From the NCBI GenBank assembly GCA_022605405.1, contig JABYQQ010000023.1:558001-622000 (forward strand): a stretch of 64,000 bases of DNA, read 5' to 3'. The translations under genes were made by a program, and so were the position numbers. Positions 24,501-35,398 of the stretch are shown piece by piece. The DNA is from Earliella scabrosa. Taxonomy: Eukaryota > Basidiomycota > Agaricomycetes > Polyporales > Polyporaceae. The first letter of the stretch is position 1. The number at the start of each line of letters is the position of its first letter. The notes beneath the pieces were generated by a model. It had not been told where the DNA came from. It worked only from the letters and a program-made list of their open reading frames with translations, and searched no databases.

Positions 24501-27500
24501 TCTGCTGCATTGGGTGTAGTGAACACCTTCGCCAGTCCGGTGTCGGAGTTGACGATATTGCCAGTGATAATCAAGGCCGCGCTGAAACTGTTCAGGATCT
24601 CGGCTTCCTCAAGCTATATGCGGTCAGGGTCAGCTATGCCGACGACGAAGATGCAGCGTCCGGCGTACTCACAATATGCGTGATCTTCCGGAACAACCCC
24701 GCAAACTCCTTCTTCCGGTTGCCGACCGTTGTGACGCTCGTGTTGTGGAGGTCTTCGTGCAGGCGAAACTTCTCCAGGATTTTCTTCGCGTCCTTGCCGT
24801 ACGCTCCCTTGAACTCCCTGTAGCAGACGCTGCGCAGGTTCTTGTCGGTTGTGACATCTGTCGCATATGAGACTCGTAAGCTTTATATCAGTGAATGGCT
24901 CGTCGCCGGAACTCACTTTCGCGAGCGTCTGCACAATCGGTGGCAGTAAGTATGACAGAAAACAACGTGACACGACCGACACGATACGCACCATCCGAAA
25001 GCCTCCCAATCTCTGCTAAGGTGTTCTTCTTGTAGAACCGAAGGTATAGATTCCACATATTCTTGATTAGGTGCTTACGCGAACGCGCTGCCGACCACTG
25101 ATCGAACACTTGGCCGACAGCAAGGTTTGTGGCCGCAGCGACCTTCTTCGCGATCTCGATGACCTCCTGGAAGCCCTGCTGAAGTAGACGACGATTCTCG
25201 TTGGAGACTCGCCCAGGTGCCCTCGGACCCTTGTCCTCCCATTCGTCATCGGAGAAATCGAAGATATTGTCATCGTTGTCGAAGATGTCGCCGAACAAGT
25301 CGAAGTCCTCCTCGCCGTCAGGGTCCGGGTCCGTGTCCTGCGCCTATGATCAAGCTATGTTAGCAAGAAACGCGCTGGTTGGCATGATTTGCGAACATAC
25401 ACGAGCCTTTCCCTTGTTAGCCGACGTGTTTGACTGCGTCCGAGCGTCCAAAGGTTCCTCCGGGGTCTTGTTAGATTTGGTCCTTGAGGACGTCGCAGCC
25501 GCGGGGCCGGGGATGTCAGAGGTAGCCGTCGGAAGGTCTTCGGGCCCCTCCCGCGGAACGTCGACAAGTAGGTCCACGCCACGGCGCACGGAGGAGTGCT
25601 TGGGATGGTGCGTGGAGAGGTCTGCGAGCGGTGCCGAGGGAGGATGTGCCGGAGGATGTCCGAGGGGATGCGAGGATGGGTGTGCAGGAGGCTCCGCAGT
25701 AGGGCGCGCTGGAGGTTTCGCGGGAGGCTCCGCGGGCGGGCGCACAGGCGGGTGCGCAGGCGGGTGTGCGCGCGGGTGCGCGCGGGGGTCGGGAGGAGGG
25801 TGAGCGCGCGGGTTTCCGAGGGTCTCTGGTGGAGGGCCGGCGAGTGGGTCGGCGAGTGGGTCGGCGAGAGGGTCCATGGGAGGGTGCTCGAGAGCATGTT
25901 CGGGAGGATGCTCGGGAGGGTGCTGGGGAGGGTGCTGGGGAGGGTGCTGGGGAGGGTGCTGGGGAGGGTGCTGGGGAGGGTGCTGGGGAGGGTACTCGGG
26001 AGGGTGCTGGGGAGGGTGCTGAAGGAGACGGGAGGAGCCATCAGCTCTGTACGTCTGGCGGTCGTTGTACCCGCCGTGCAGTAGATCGAGGCTCTGGTGG
26101 TGAGGATTGACGTGAGGTTGATATGAGGACCCGCTCCCGCTTCCGTGCACAGCGAAGTCGTTGGAGAAGTGGTAAGGATCGTAACTGAAGGCGCCGGTGA
26201 TATTGGGCTGCGCGTGCGCGAAATTGTGGGATCCTGGTTGGAGGGTACCCCACGACGACTGCAATCCGTTGAAATCTGGATGGGAAAAGGCATATCAGTG
26301 CGATCGTCAACGTACCAGCTGCAGTCACGCTTACCTTGCTGCCAATGTCCGTGAAAGCCCCCATTTTGATCGACATCCATGGGCTCCCAGCCTTGAGCTC
26401 GGGCCACCCGTTGAACCTCTCGAGCCAGCATCTCCGCGCCATTCCCTCCGAAATCTGAATGATAGGGGTTGGGAGGCTGCGCGAAGAGCTGCTGGTGTGG
26501 GACATTGTTTTGATGCTGGCTCCGGCCGGGATGAACGTCATCCGGTACGGAGGGGGCGGCGAGGAGATTTCCGGATGTAGACGATGTGGGCCTGCCCGCG
26601 CCGTTGCCGGGAAGGTCTATGATGGGCTGGCGAGCCGGAGGTGGGTCTTCGGAGAGCTGTTGAGGCGCGTCGGGGCGGACATCGGGGTTGCTGACCGGCT
26701 GGGGGGCATCGGAGGGGACGTAGGGAGGACGGGTTGCACTTGCGAAGACCTCGCGAGGGACCTGCCCGCCATGGGCGCTCCGTCCAGCAGCAGCCTGGCG
26801 CTCCGCCTCGTCGCTCATGGCGATGTCGTCGGGCACGTCCCGCAGGACATGATGTGGAGGAAGGCTACTGCGGTCTTGGGCTGCAGTGTTCCCTCCGACA
26901 TTCCCGACGCCCTCCGGAGGCAGGTCAAAGGGGACATCGTCGAGGGCGACTGCCTTTCCCTTGCCCTTGTCCCGTCGGGGTACGTGGGCGCCGACGTCTG
27001 CTGGTTCCGAGGCAAGACGCTCCTGGCGCCTGAGAGACACGGCCTCGACATTCATGACGACCTCCCCGGGTACCTCTATGGGTAGGTCCACGGGAGCGTC
27101 GTGGACCTTCTCGCCGGGGTCTACACCGAGGTCCCCACTCAGATGACCAGCGTCTCCTCTCGGAGTGTGATACGGGCGGGGCGCGGAGGACTCGGATTGC
27201 ACGTCAGTGCGCTGACGATTACCGACATATATCGCGGACACAACCTGCACGGACGCTTCGACATTGCCGAGCTCAGCCTCCCCAGCCTGTATCCCTTTAC
27301 CACCTTCAGCGGGCACGGCGTTGGTGGGCGTAGACTCGCGCAGATCCGCCGCGGCAGGCGCGCGCTCCGAAGCTACGATCGCGAACCGTTAGAGACCGAC
27401 GAGGATGTAATGTAAGAGTGGGACTACACTCACGGCTTCGGCTACCTCCCACTGGGCTCGTTGGACGAGGGACTCTTGATGGAGCTGCGGTGGCCGTGTT

Positions 27501-28360
27501 TCCTGACCGTTGACTCTGCTATTAACCTCTGTCTTCATGTACATAGACAGACGGACTTACCGATCTGATTTTGCGTAGCTTCAGCCTTCGTACGAGAGCG
27601 GGTTGTGCGTGTATGGGTATAGGGTTTGCCCGTCGAGGCTTGCGCCTTGGTACTTTTGGGTTTCTTCGACGCTGCTGCGCCCTTGGCGACGACTGGCGTG
27701 TCAGCAGGAGGCGGCGGAGGTGAAGCCTCGGTTTGCTGCAAGGTCGACGCGTCCGTTGCGAGGGGTAAGGCCATCACGCCGGTAGACGTGCTCGACGCGG
27801 GTGGGGCAGCGATCGACACGCTCTGGTTGGCGGGAGATGCGGCATGGGCAGGGACAGCGACGGACGCGTCGGCGATGGGCGTGGACGCGTCGAGACGGGA
27901 CGCTGAGCCGGAAACCGTTGGCGGTACGACCGTCGCGTCGTGCGCACTTGCAGACGCGCTGGGTGCATACGCAGATGTGTCGGAGGCGGTCGTCGACGTG
28001 TTGTGGGACTCCTGAGACGCGTCGGACTCGCTGCTTGACTGTTTCTTCCCAGCTATAGAACAAAGATGAGTCCTTCGCCGCAAGGTCGGCTGAAGTAGCG
28101 TGTCTGTGCATACCTTTGGCTTTTGAATGTTTCACGGAGGCGTTGGACGGCGGCGGCCGGGTTTGTGTCCGCGCGCGCATCGACTTGCGGGTGGGGGGAG
28201 GGCACTCGGCAGGGATGACATGTCGCAACGGTTTGGGGGTGGGGGTGCCCGATGGCTCACGTACAGACGCGTCCATTGACGCGTCCGTTGACGCGTCCAT
28301 CGACGCGTTTTTGCTCTTCTCCGGCGGTGGCTGGTGGTCATCAGTGTCAGCACTCATCAC
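21581..28360 (-). CDS. KDZ-element low-complexity protein with a conserved helical domain
   Basis: A 15-exon model (28360-28114, 28052-27561, 27502-27434, 27372-26335, 26275-25401, 25343-24992, a 12-nt micro-exon 24927-24916, 24857-24673, 24613-24500, 24445-24381, 24315-24044, 23985-23716, 23659-22980, 22912-22796, 22744-21581) stays in frame for 1,983 aa. The N-terminal third is Ser/Thr/Pro/Ala-rich with DAS repeats. Then comes a HPPQ tract, an acidic stretch, and the only globular-looking part: GRVSNENRRLLQQGFQEVIE through SRKHLIKNMWNLYLRFYKKN to CYREFKGAYGKDAKKILEKF and CAKPLWDSSNFPCKQLTTVL. I recall such domains in anonymous genes next to KDZ elements. After basic NLS-like stretches (TKRRRLDK) follows a (L/V)REQVPQQ repeat and a Pro/Tyr/Gly/Gln-rich, prion-like tail. 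Function unknown; a nuclear, condensate-type role is speculation. Confidence 0.65.
22025..22440 (-). repeat. Coding repeat LREQVPQQ
   Basis: In-frame repeat inside exon 15 of the low-complexity gene, reading mixtures of VPQQLREQ, VPQPLREQ and VPQQVPQQ, with HVPQQ variants near the end. Units are multiples of 12-30 bp; length variation between strains is expected. Confidence 0.85.
25885..26030 (-). repeat. Coding repeat HPPQ
   Basis: A 12-bp unit (GTGCTGGGGAGG on the plus strand) repeated about a dozen times, encoding HPPQ with HPPE variants inside exon 5 of the low-complexity gene. Confidence 0.9.
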
Positions 28361-28811
28361 AGTACGTCTGGACGCGTACCTTGGACATGGGAGGACGTGG
28401 ATGCTTGTGGCTGAGGATGCTGAGGTGCTGGAGGCGACGGTGGTGGTGGTGGTGGTGGTGGTGGAAGGAAGGATAGCGAGAGTGAAGAGGGTAGGAGCTG
28501 TCGGGGAGTGGGACGATTATCGGAATCGCCACACGCGTGGTGAACGCTTGGAAGCTGTTGTAATGGCAGCTTTTGCTCTACTGCGATGTGAGCGACGGCG
28601 GCGATATCTTTCTAGGGTAAATGAGAGATTAAATACGGCGAGAGGAGCTCTGTAGGAACCTCCTACCTGCCCAACATAGTAAGTACGCGGCATAAACGCA
28701 TTGCCATGACGTTGCGACGTGACGTTGACTCGAGCCTGGTGGGGATTATGACTGTTCAGCACTACGCCGTTTTTGTTATACGAGAGACATACATTTATGA
28801 GGAGCAGTAGT
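28361..28811. other. Intergenic region with GGT microsatellite
   Basis: Upstream of the low-complexity gene and downstream of the GPIGE gene. Contains an uninterrupted run of GGT/TGG triplets at about 28,439-28,465. No gene is supported; the plus frame 28,116-28,655 is a shadow. Confidence 0.6.
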
Positions 28812-30063
28812 CTAAGAACCATCGCCCGACTCTACTTCTTCGCTGTGCTCATGCCACACATACTGAAACAGTTCGCCGCGCGCGCCGATGATTGCGTTGT
28901 AGTTGACCCAATAGGGCGATCGCGATGCCACGAGCGACTCCGGCTCGATCGCAAGCAGATGATCCGCGCGGTGCAAGGAAAACAACTCATCGTCAAACTG
29001 AGTGAGTCGGCTCCTTGCTTTCTCACGTTCCCACTCAAGCCTTGCGCGCGCATCCTCACTGGGGACGGGGCTCGGAGACACCATGCCATGGGGGCAGGTG
29101 AACATGGTCGGGTAGTGAGGCTGCGGGGCCGTCATTTGCGCCGGTGGCAATGGGAGTTCCTCATCGGACCTCTCGCCTATCGGTTCGGTGTCGTCGGAGT
29201 CGAATACGTCTATCTCCCCCACCGGACCAATGGGAGAAGAGAAGGTGTCGTCGGGTCCATGCTCTCCTATCGGACCAATGAGAGGAGGGTCAGCACCAGG
29301 CCGGAGACGTCGGCAGCATCAGTCTCACCTCCTGAGCCTCCGGGAGACACAAACCGAACAACGCTGGCTACGTACTCCTCGTCGACAGAGTCTGCCGGCT
29401 GCTGTTGTCCCTCCCGATTTTTGTTCTTGGGTTCGGAGCTCCGTTCGTCAGAACTGTCCCACTCCCCGATAGGACCGCTGTCGGACGAATCATCGCGCGG
29501 AGAAGTCCCGCTGCCGGCAGCCCTGTCGGCATTTGTGGCGCCGACGGGATCCGGGGTACAGCCTGAGAGAGGCTGCTGAGTAGGTCCGAAGACGTCCGTC
29601 GGGTTAGGGCCGCCTGCAGGAGCGTCGGCGATAGACGCCATGCTAAGCTGAGCTGAGCCCAAAGGTGAAGACGAGCGTGCCTCTCCTATAGGCAGACCTG
29701 GGGAGAGCGGGCCTGGGGTTGGGGAGCGGACGCGGAGTCGATGTGCGCTCCGGTCTGTATTCTCACATATCAGACTTTTGGCGGGTTCTGCCCTGCCGCA
29801 CAACTGCTTACCTTCTTCCGAGGATGGCGAAGGGTCTCTCGGACGCTTTCCAATCATAGCAGGGCCTGAGGGAGATGCGAAGGATATTAGTACATCGTCT
29901 CGAATGAGTTCTTCGCAAGTACCTACAACTTGAATCTTGGTGAGATGTTAGAGCAACCGGAACGCCGGACAGCCTCTTGTACGCGCGTCCACGTGGCGTA
30001 GGCGCCCGTGATGCCGCCACACTTCAGCTCGTACTCTGCGTCAGCGTCATCGTGGGCCCCCAT
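28812..30063 (-). CDS. KDZ-element protein with GPIGE repeats
   Basis: Supported exons: about 29,867-29,814 (IGKRPRDPSPSSEE), then in phase to GPLSPGLPIGEARSSS down to about 29,329, then 29,263-28,812. The last two joins, GTAAGC at 29,813 and GTGAGA near 29,328, are phase-correct. The motif (S/G)PIG(E/P) recurs (GLPIGEA, SGPIGEW, SSPIGPVGE, TEPIGER). The C-terminal part, DARARLEWEREKARSRLTQF, is helical and possibly a coiled coil. A first exon from an ATG at 30,063 (MGAHDDADAEYELKCGG, then ITGAYATWTRVQEAVRR) vaguely resembles the viroplasmin/RNase HI N-terminal fold, but its splice to the next exon is not resolved. No function can be assigned. Confidence 0.45.
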
Positions 30064-30091
30064 CTAGACTCATTTGTTCTGCTTCCTTGTC
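30064..30091. promoter_or_regulatory. 28-bp divergent gap between start codons
   Basis: The candidate ATG of the minus gene (30,063) and the ATG of the plus gene (30,092) are 28 bp apart. If both are real, their promoters must overlap each other's 5' exons, or the true starts lie elsewhere. Based on gene models only. Confidence 0.35.
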
Positions 30092-33000
30092 ATGTCTCAA
30101 TCTCAGTCGGCATCCAATATTTCTAGGCGACAGCCGCCGACTCCTGAGGCTGTCGAAGAGGCCGTAGAATACTGCAGTGAACTCCATCATGCCTGGAGGG
30201 AGCGACCACCCCTGGAATCCGCCTCCCGTCGAAGCTGGAACATCCAGTTCACGCAGACTTGCAAGGCTCTCGGGAAGGTTCTCAAGCAGTACCACTTCAC
30301 GGCGCTCCCGCCCTTTATCATTGGCTGCATCTGGGAGTTCAACAACCACTACTACGGCAAGACAGCCTTCGTCGACGCCGAAGCCATACAGGAAGTCAAC
30401 GACGGCAGCCATCCGGCCTTCAATTTGGCTTTCACTCGAGCGTTGCGATATCAGCCGGCGATCGATGGCTTGGTTGTTATACGGCCGCGCGAGGAGGTGC
30501 GAAATGTATGGTGGGAGAGAATTGGTACGTTGAAGTGTTTGTCATGTCCCTATTCATCTCCAATCCCTTGATCAGACCCCGATGCCAACCAAACCCCCGA
30601 ACCAGCAAGTACTGTTCTTTCCAACATGGTACCCACCGTCGAGGGACATGCCAGTCCTCTCCCGGCAAACCCGACCGGCTTCCCGTCAGAGCAGGGGTTT
30701 CTGGAGGTCTCTGGTCAGCGTCCCCTCTCCCCGCGCCGTAGCACGCGCTCGCAAACACCGTCGCAACCTGCTATGTCCGTTGAACCCCGCTCTCAGCCTC
30801 TCCAAGGCAAGCGCAAGGCCTCGCGGTCCCCTCCCCCGGAAGACGACATCCAGCGCTCAGCGAAGTCCGGCCCGGAGGCCGCATCCGAATTGAACGATGT
30901 CGAGTCTGTCCCCGAAACATTGTCATTTGTAAGTTTGAATAGGCATTCTGCATAACATCCATTACTCAATAGCAGACAGCCGATAGGATGCGGGTGCGAA
31001 GGGTGCAGGAAGACTGGGGCTGTGTGCGAGGCAGACACGTTTGCTGGGACAGTCTGTAAACAGTGCCGGAAGATCAAGATAAAATGCAGCTTCATGCAAG
31101 TCCCCTCGAAGGCTCTGCGATGCTATCTTGTGTGGCGGTTTTGGAGGGCGTGCCATCGGCTCCATGAGAACCCCGACCCCAGCTTTGTACCACCGGAATA
31201 CGCGTCGGACTCAGCCTCGCCGCCCGACTGGTGGGTAGCGCGGACGCCCTCCGCTCGGGGCCGCAAGCGCGGACGGACCTCTGAACCTGTCGGCAAGCCC
31301 GCGCCGACATTATCGCAAGGCCGCTCCCGCTCCGGGATCGCACCTTCCGCTGCTAGCGAGAACGGCGAGGGTCCATCGCTCGTGGATGCCAGCGCGGTTC
31401 CGCCTGAGGCCCCCGATTCTCCGCATCTCCCTCCCCATCCATCCGTGGCACCATCCTCTGCGGGTGCCGGCGATCCGGTTCCCACTCCGAAGCCAGTATG
31501 GACCCGTCCACCCGCTCCTATCGTGCCTCCATCCTCCGCACGCAGGCTTCGCCCTCGACTCGGTGCTAAAGTTGGCCGGGGAACCGAGGAGGCTCCGGCC
31601 AATGCTTCTGCGCCTGAGCCCCGCGAGACATCCTCTCCAACTGAATTGCGGACGAAGTCCACATCCACAGTAATGCGCGCGCCTCCTTTGAAGGGTGTGT
31701 GAGTTCAACCGCATCAGGTCCTTTACTAATCCTGCCTGCGCATAGGTTCGTGGCGGGATCTGCCAACTCTGGCTCGGGTTCCCGCCCCCGCCCCCGCCCC
31801 CGCTCCCGCCCCCGCTCCTGCTCCTGCTCCCGCTCCCGCTCCTGCTCCCGCTCCCGCTCCCGCTCCCGCTCCCGCTCCCGCTCCCGCTCCCGCTCCCGAA
31901 CCCGTCCCTGACCCCGCCCCCGCCCCCGAACCTGAAGCTGAACGATCCCACTCCCCACCGGCACGGTACTATCTTCCGGACTCCTGGAGGCCTAGCGCTA
32001 GCGTCTCCGACTCCCAGCGACTTACCATTCCAAGTAGCGTGTACGCGCGTCCTCGTACTCCCCCGGCCCTGGCTTTCCAGCCTGGCATCAACACGATACA
32101 CTTGGTTGAAGAAGCCCAACGTCGGATTGCGTACATCCGGGACCTCCAAGGCGCTCTTGTGCGCGCGGGAGCCGAAGCCGAAGCGCTCGCCCATAATAGT
32201 CGCTTGCGATGCCTTGCCACACAGACAGACGTCCGGCAGCCGGAAGCGGCGCCGCAGGCACTCGCATTACTTGCGACTCAGCAGACGCAACTCGACGCCG
32301 ACAATCGGAGAGCTGCAGAGGTGCTCGGAAGAGTGTCCCGCACTCTGGCGTCTGTCTGCGCCGTGTTTGATCTTCTGCCCCCCATCCCCATGAACGATCA
32401 TGCGTTGTTGGAGATGCTGGAGCTAGTCCATCAGCTGCGCGAGCTGTACGGCACGATCCAAACGGCGTTTCTCTCGAGTCAGGAGAGTCTCCGCCCGGTG
32501 CAGGAAGAGCTACAGAGGGTTCGCGAAGAGCAGCAGGACATCATCGACCGGTTAGACCAAGTGCCTAACGACGTATCCACAGCTGTTTACCCCCTGCTTC
32601 GTCGCCTCTACGACCATGTCAACCAAACCTGCATAAACGCCTCACCCAACGTCGTCGCGGATCGAGAAGAACCTTCGCACGCGCGGAGCCTGACATCCCC
32701 CGACCCCGTTTCAACATCAAACACGGGACTCTGGACCGAAGTCTCCCTCCTCAGAGCGCGTATCGAAGCTCTGGAAGGCGCGCAGAGTTCGCGACCAAAC
32801 GACACAGCCACAGGATTCGTGAGCGAAGACTGTGCGCCTGTAGATCCCGGTCTTGCTGCGCCACAGAGCGAGGACTTTTTGTACAGGACGGTCGTTGACC
32901 TTGGTAGACGTGTGACGAGGCTTGAGGGCGCCCAAGACAGTAGTGTCGCCGTTCGTGAATATCTGGAAGGGCTTGGGTTGGACAGCGATAGCCTGCGCCG

Positions 33001-33097
33001 TCTCGCATCCATGACGCTTGCTCAGTCGACGTCTACACGTACGCATTCCCTGGTTGGTCATGGGGTTCTGGAAGTAGATAGAGCCCAAGTCAAGTAG
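30092..33097 (+). CDS. Cysteine-cluster, Ala-Pro linker, coiled-coil protein
   Basis: Four exons in frame: 30092-30524, 30576-30928, 30980-31694 and 31746-33097 (950 aa). The N-terminal 145 residues form a compact predicted domain (WNIQFTQTCKALGKVLKQYH, then FIIGCIWEFNNHYYGKTAFV). Exon 3 opens with a cysteine cluster: CGCEGCRKTGAVC, then VCKQCRKIKIKCSFM. The second half (CxxCRKIKxKC) is very like a fungal Zn2Cys6 half-site. A Ser/Pro-rich linker and an (Ala-Pro)n tract follow. The last 300 residues have long Leu/Glu/Arg heptads (LVHQLRELYGTIQ, VQEELQRVREEQQDIIDRLD) and probably dimerise. It lies 185 bp upstream of the TET/JBP gene on the same strand. A DNA-binding accessory factor of the element is a reasonable inference. 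Confidence 0.7.
31781..31897 (+). repeat. Ala-Pro codon repeat
   Basis: About 19 GC(T/C)-CC(C/T) dicodons encoding an uninterrupted (AP)n linker within exon 4 of the cysteine-cluster gene. All three frames are open, which produces SR- and PL-rich shadow frames. Confidence 0.9.
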
Positions 33098-33282
33098 TAC
33101 CATGTATGTCGTTTCCGAATGCAGTCGCTCATGCTCGGCAGTGACAGTGAATGATGCGACGCGTGCGCCATCAAGGGTCACCGGAGGCAAAATCAAGACC
33201 AACCGCCCGTGTTGCTTTGCTGGCATCCCCTGCTCTGAGCTGCGTCATTCGGCTTTCATTGCGCGACTTCCCTCACAAAACT
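33098..33282. promoter_or_regulatory. Short spacer upstream of the TET/JBP gene
   Basis: 185 bp between the stop of the coiled-coil gene and the chosen ATG at 33,283. An earlier in-frame ATG at 33,151 exists, but the peptide it would add looks non-coding. Confidence 0.4.
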
Positions 33283-34622
33283 ATGGCGGATCCAGTATAC
33301 GACATCACCATGGCTGAACGTCGTGCAGAAACTGCATCCTTCATCGTCTCCTTGTATAAAGTGTACAAGCAAGAGATCGCCGCCGGTCATGCCGCGGGTA
33401 CAACTAGCCCCCAGCTACCCAGCCCCCCAGTTCATATCAGCACTGTTCTTCGCGATGAGTGCTATGGTGTAGCCAAGATCCTCGCTGAGGCGGCAAGCAA
33501 CATCCGTGAGTACCTTCCAGCCTGTCAGTTCTCCACAACGCTGACAGCAGCTTTCACAGATACGCTGACCTGGGATGCCGCCCACTACGCCGCGTCCCTT
33601 CAGAGATCGACGGTCGGCAATGTAGAGTATGAGAATACTCTGCTGCGACAGTTTCCGCCCCTCGGACCCATTGCAGTGGCCATGGACGACACAAAACCGT
33701 TACCGGTGCTACCTGACCCGTGCGTTTTCTGCGATCGTGTTGGGCGACAGGTCTCCTGGAGCCTTCCGTCCGTCATGCCTGAACGACACCAGGTAAGTTG
33801 TTCTGTCTTGCAGGCTGCTTGGTAGCTGACCCAGTGGTTAGGCTATCGCTCTCGACGCCGTCCGTGCACTTCAAGCTCGTCTCACGCATGACCGCGCGGA
33901 GCAGGATGAGCCCACGAGCCGCAAATGGCGCACAGCCGAGTGCTACTTCAGCCCGGGCGGGAGTCTCAAGCCAGGTCAAGTCTTTCTTGGTCCGGCGTGG
34001 TTCGAACAGGGACATCTGGTAGGTCGCATGTAGGGTTGGATCGCTGTTCTGCCGCTGATAGATAGGATAGCCACCGAGGTATCCACCCATCGTCCTGTCA
34101 GCCACGAAAACTCCGGAGGCTTCGGCATGGATGACAGGCATGCAGGAAACCTGCCAAATTCTTGACGGGATCTTGGCCGTTACCCATCCTGCTCTCTATG
34201 CAGCTGGTCGGCGATTGATGCAGCGGCTCTATCAAAATGACGCCCGCGCGCGTGCCGTCGTTGAACAGTGGCCGTCGGTCTATCACGCGGTGCACATCAT
34301 TGTCAACCGCGAGACGATCTACCACCGCGATGTCAACGGACTTCCAGGATGGTACGACATGCTCTTGTCTGTCGGAGATTATGGAGAAGAGGCAGTGTTC
34401 TCTATGAGATCTCTTGGCGTCTGTGTTCCCTACGACAGCGGCAGCATTGTTATGGTCTGCTCCCGGATTGTGTTGCACGCTGTCCCACCCGTTCCAAATA
34501 CTCGGGTCTGTCTTGCGTGGCTTATGAGAGACATGGTCTTTGATTATCACAGTGTACATGGCGTTGAATGGTCCTATGTAGGCTCCGAGCTCTACGACGA
34601 TCCCGAGAACGCTCTCTTGTGA
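33283..34622 (+). CDS. TET/JBP-family 2-oxoglutarate/Fe(II) dioxygenase
   Basis: Exons 33283-33505, 33560-33792, 33842-34018 and 34146-34622; the first intron (54 nt) could also be retained in frame. Fungal TET/JBP enzymes oxidise 5-methylcytosine in DNA using 2-oxoglutarate, Fe(II) and O2. Visible landmarks: the iron-binding HxD in NRETIYHRDVNGLPGWYDML, the glycine-bearing SVGDYGEEAVFS, the distal His in IVLHAV, and the 2-oxoglutarate-binding Arg in TRVCLAWLMRDM. The upstream half (RKWRTAECYFSPGG, FLGPAWFEQGHL) also fits the KDZ-linked subfamily. A block of about 120 bp at 34,019-34,136 encodes family-like sequence, but on the opposite strand. Skipping it as an intron gives a 369-aa protein with all catalytic residues; activity without the missing 40 residues is uncertain. 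Confidence 0.8.
34019..34136 (-). other. Inverted coding block inside the TET/JBP gene
   Basis: Read on the minus strand the block gives PVIHAEASGVFVADRTMGGY followed by LGGYPIYQRQNSDPTLHATY. This is what the family has between FEQGHL and the MQETCQ helix of the plus-strand exons on either side. On the plus strand the same bases hold stops. Breakpoints are blurred by short palindromic matches (CATCTG at 34,013; ATGACAGGCATG at 34,131). The inversion turned ACCTAC into a GTAGGT donor at 34,019, and GCATGCAG at 34,138-34,145 serves as acceptor, in phase 0. Confidence 0.75.
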
Positions 34623-35398
34623 TAGATGTCTACTGAGGTTCTATGTAGTAGTCTGGCTTGCTCCGGAATAGAATGGAGCCATTTTTCCTGCACGTTGTCT
34701 TTTGACCTGATTTGTCCGAGCTTGATACCAGTGCTTCGGCGACCTACAGCCCCTCCCGAAGTTCGCGTCATGGTAGTCATGACCCAAGCGCCTGCCACCA
34801 CTTGTCAGACACGACTGAGACGGATTCCAACTTCCGAAGGACGGCGGAGCTTTTCGGAGCAAATTCAAACTAAAACTAAATGATTTTTGCAATGCAAGAG
34901 CAACCTCCGAAGTATCTGCCCCTGGGATTGCAGGCTCGAGGATGAGATTACCTTGGCCCGTTGCCTCAACCTGAACGTCCCCGGCGCTCCTGTCCGGCGC
35001 TCCGCCCCTTGTGCTGCTGACTGGGCCGAAGCTCATCGGAAATTCAAACAGTGGGTGTATAAGTGTGTAGAATTCAGCTGTGGTATGTAAAATGCTTATT
35101 AAGATAGTTTTTGCACTGTTCCGGACCAGAGAGCCATGCACGGAGTCTAGTGCAGTCGTGTCTTGTTCGATTTGGATGGAGACGCCAGCCGGAGGCAGCA
35201 TTATCCTCCACAGCTGTATGGAAACATTGTATACGCATCTCGGAGAACTTTTGAGACTTGTTCTAGATAACGCTATGCATATTACATTTGCTCCGGCAGC
35301 GTTTGAGGCTAGTTTCGAGCGGGGAGGGCTACTCCCGTCTTGTCCGATAGCAAAGGGAGCATCGCCCACAGGCGCCGACGCGCACTCCGCCTACCATC
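34623..35398. other. Spacer with long open frames on both strands
   Basis: The minus strand is open for 242 codons (34,641-35,369), and the plus strand for pieces at 34,626-34,880 and 35,080-35,484. Neither shows a domain or convincing splice sites. It may hold 5' exons of the plus gene at 35,399, an extra minus gene, or only regulatory DNA. Confidence 0.35.

Noticed and set aside
25355..27316. 653-codon minus frame read straight through
   Set aside because: Its second half is a shadow frame (LPSTLPSTLP). The proper reading switches frame at an intron at 26,334-26,276 to the HPPQ frame.
31566..32194. Minus-strand frames with REREREQ or GSGSGS repeats
   Set aside because: Shadows of the Ala-Pro codon repeat in the plus-strand coiled-coil gene.
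33773..34141. Independent minus-strand gene inside the TET/JBP locus
   Set aside because: Only 34,019-34,136 is family-like. The rest is antisense of the oxygenase exon, so an inversion explains it better than a nested gene.
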